From Cyanobium sp. Cruz-8D1 (GTDB taxonomy: Bacteria > Cyanobacteriota > Cyanobacteriia > PCC-6307 > Cyanobiaceae): a stretch of 53,078 bases of DNA. The notes below the pieces were generated by a model. The model ran no database searches. It was not told where the DNA came from and saw nothing but the letters and a program-made list of their open reading frames with translations. The stretch lies in NCBI RefSeq assembly GCF_024345975.1, contig NZ_JAGQCD010000024.1, positions 1-53,078 on the forward strand, given 5' to 3'. Shown one piece after another: positions 52,149 to 53,078 of the stretch; position 1 is the first letter of the stretch; the number at the start of each line of letters is the position of its first letter. A program made the translations under genes and the position numbers.

Positions 52149-52678
52149 ACCGGGGCCCCGGAGTCGTCCAAGGCATGCAGCGCTTCCGTTTCTTCGGGAC
52201 CGAGCACCAGCAACACCGACGCCTCTCCGGCCAGGGGCAGGCTGAGGGCCAGGGGCAGGGCCCCGCTGGGTCGGGGCAGCAGGTCGGCGATGTCGAACTG
52301 GGCCGACCCCTCCGGCAGGGCGCCGCCATCGGGGGGCACCAGCTCCTCGCTGCGGTTGGCCAGGGTCCAGGCGCCACCGGTGCCATCGCTGATCAGCAGG
52401 GGCCGGGTGTGATCGACGGCGATCCCCGGGGTGAGGGCGCTGAGGCGCAGGCGATCGCCGCTGGGGTAGGCGGGATCGGGCTGGGCGAAGATCCGCAGCG
52501 ACCAGCGGTTGTCGTCCTGGTCCCGCAGGCTCCAGCGCTGGGCGTCGTCGGCGCGGGCCAGGCCCGGCGCCAGGGTCAGCAGCAGGAGCAGCCCCAGGAG
52601 CAGGGGCAGCAGCCGCGTCGACCACAGGCGGCGGCGGGCGCCTGGAGATCCCGATCCGGATTGAGCAGAAGCACGCAT
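52136..52678 (-). CDS. DUF3122 protein, secreted
   Basis: The 180-residue protein has a signal or anchor segment [20 protein letters not shown] near residues 20-40, then a beta-rich domain: [60 protein letters not shown]. The pattern matches DUF3122, found in cyanobacteria and plastid lumen relatives. Function unknown. It overlaps the DUF421 frame by 13 bp tail to tail. Confidence 0.78.
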   Translation of the reverse strand: MRASAQSGSGSPGARRRLWSTRLLPLLLGLLLLLTLAPGLARADDAQRWSLRDQDDNRWSLRIFAQPDPAYPSGDRLRLSALTPGIAVDHTRPLLISDGTGGAWTLANRSEELVPPDGGALPEGSAQFDIADLLPRPSGALPLALSLPLAGEASVLLVLGPEETEALHALDDSGAPVQEG

Positions 52679-52801
52679 GGGAGGAGTTCCGACCTAGGAG
52701 GAATCAACGCTATCGTTTTATCGCTCGGCAGTGGCAAGCGACCTGTCCGCAAGGCGGTGTCGCCGCCCCCTGCCGGTCTGTCCATCTTCGGATGTCCAGC
52801 C

Positions 52802-52966
52802 ATGACCACCACCAACCTGTCGCGTTCCGGGTTCCATCCCTGGGATCGCTTCAAGACCTGGGTCACCAGCACCGAGAACCGCCTCTACGTGGGCTGGTTC
52901 GGCGTGCTGATGATCCCCACCCTGCTCGCGGCCACCGTCTGCTTCTCTATCGGGCACCTCGAATAA
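52802..52966 (+). pseudogene. psbA 5' relic (D1 N-terminus only)
   Basis: The frame encodes [20 protein letters not shown] then [20 protein letters not shown] and [14 protein letters not shown] before a stop. Residues to about 48 match the D1 N-terminus and the start of its first transmembrane helix; then similarity ends abruptly. A minus-strand terminator and a leftward frame follow, so the rest of psbA is not here. It could be expressed as a 54-residue peptide, serve as a conversion donor, or mark an assembly break. It is not a working D1. Confidence 0.85.
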
Positions 52967-52996
52967 TCAGCAATTTCCAGGGTCTCTACGGACATG

Positions 52997-53018
52997 AAAA
53001 AGCCGCCGAAGAGGCGGC
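52997..53018 (-). terminator. Rho-independent terminator facing left
   Basis: On the minus strand GCCGCC, loop TCTTC, GGCGGC is followed by TTTTT. It would end a gene that lies beyond the right edge and runs leftward, 31 bp after the psbA relic. Confidence 0.82.
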
Positions 53019-53031
53019 AGAGCAGGAGAAT

Positions 53032-53078
53032 CTATCTCGACCATCGACGAGATCGCTTGAACCATGGGATCCTCTCTA
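53032..53078 (-). CDS. Possible C-terminal end of a leftward gene, partial
   Basis: The minus-strand frame ERIPWFKRSRRWSR ends with a TAG at 53034-53032, 14 bp before the terminator. The rest lies outside the window. It is too short to identify; supported only by frame and terminator position. Confidence 0.3.
   Translation of the reverse strand, partial: ERIPWFKRSRRWSR

Noticed and set aside
52802..53078. Group I or group II intron interrupting psbA
   Set aside because: No group II 5' GUGYG or group I P/Q-like elements were seen, and a minus-strand terminator with a leftward frame follows, which suits truncation better.

Overview
The window is GC-rich cyanobacterial DNA, most like an alpha-cyanobacterium of the Synechococcus/Cyanobium group. 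The evidence is psbA, psbO, crtR, ycf20, ycf66, an IctB-type protein, HpsJ, and small DUFs found only in cyanobacteria. The order psbA - aroC - eda - ftsH - sat - psbO - coaBC is, from memory, the usual picocyanobacterial order. Both ends carry psbA sequence: the last 47 codons at the left edge and the first ~48 codons, then unrelated DNA, at the right. The window may therefore be a contig that broke at the multicopy psbA gene.

Layout. 1-6.0 kb: psbA 3' end, aroC, then a scar-like accessory stretch. The 3' end of aroC recurs twice (4681-4789 and 5804-5985), and the segments between copies hold a PIN/Phd toxin-antitoxin pair, a PEP-CTERM-type secreted protein, an HpsJ-like protein and a broken ParE/antitoxin pair. 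6.0-23.8 kb: conserved core genes: eda, ftsH, sat, psbO, coaBC, tRNA-Ala(CGC), ycf20, pyrB, mpg, a creatininase-family hydrolase, gatC, crtR, a DUF1400 hydrolase, tRNA-Leu(UAG), ycf66 and ileS. 23.9-36 kb: accessory DNA rich in decayed genes: a GT25 glycosyltransferase with a nonsense codon, a membrane-anchored nucleotide-sensor-like protein, a SulP transporter, several toxin-antitoxin loci in various states of decay, an MFS/DUF2817 fusion beside a Coq4-like gene, TetR, an aldo/keto reductase, and an OB-fold protein with a frameshift.

36-41.4 kb: a tightly coupled run FIST - trmB - ictB - BadF-type kinase, next to DUF3177 and another small conserved gene on the opposite strand. 41.4-43 kb: two HupE/UreJ-type putative cobalt transporters, divergently arranged, each behind its own cobalamin riboswitch. 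43-49.1 kb: the Nit1-type cluster (flavoprotein, MSMEG_0572, nitrilase, radical SAM, GNAT, AIR-synthase-like, MSMEG_0570), whose metabolic product is unknown. 49.1-52.2 kb: a membrane/stress cassette (TMEM175-like channel, CsbD-like, Lmo0937-like, a sigma-70 factor, a Thivi_2564-like peptide, DUF421) with a strong dyad and tandem repeats in the divergent region. 52.1-53.1 kb: a DUF3122 protein and a truncated psbA 5' relic against a terminator that faces left.

A recurrent theme is gene decay by single-base changes: TGG to stop in GT25 and DUF421, apparent 1-nt losses in parE and the OB-fold gene, and lost starts in DUF4160 and perhaps eda. Either the accessory genome is under relaxed selection or the assembly has local errors; read data would decide. 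All family assignments were made by reading motifs, without database searches.
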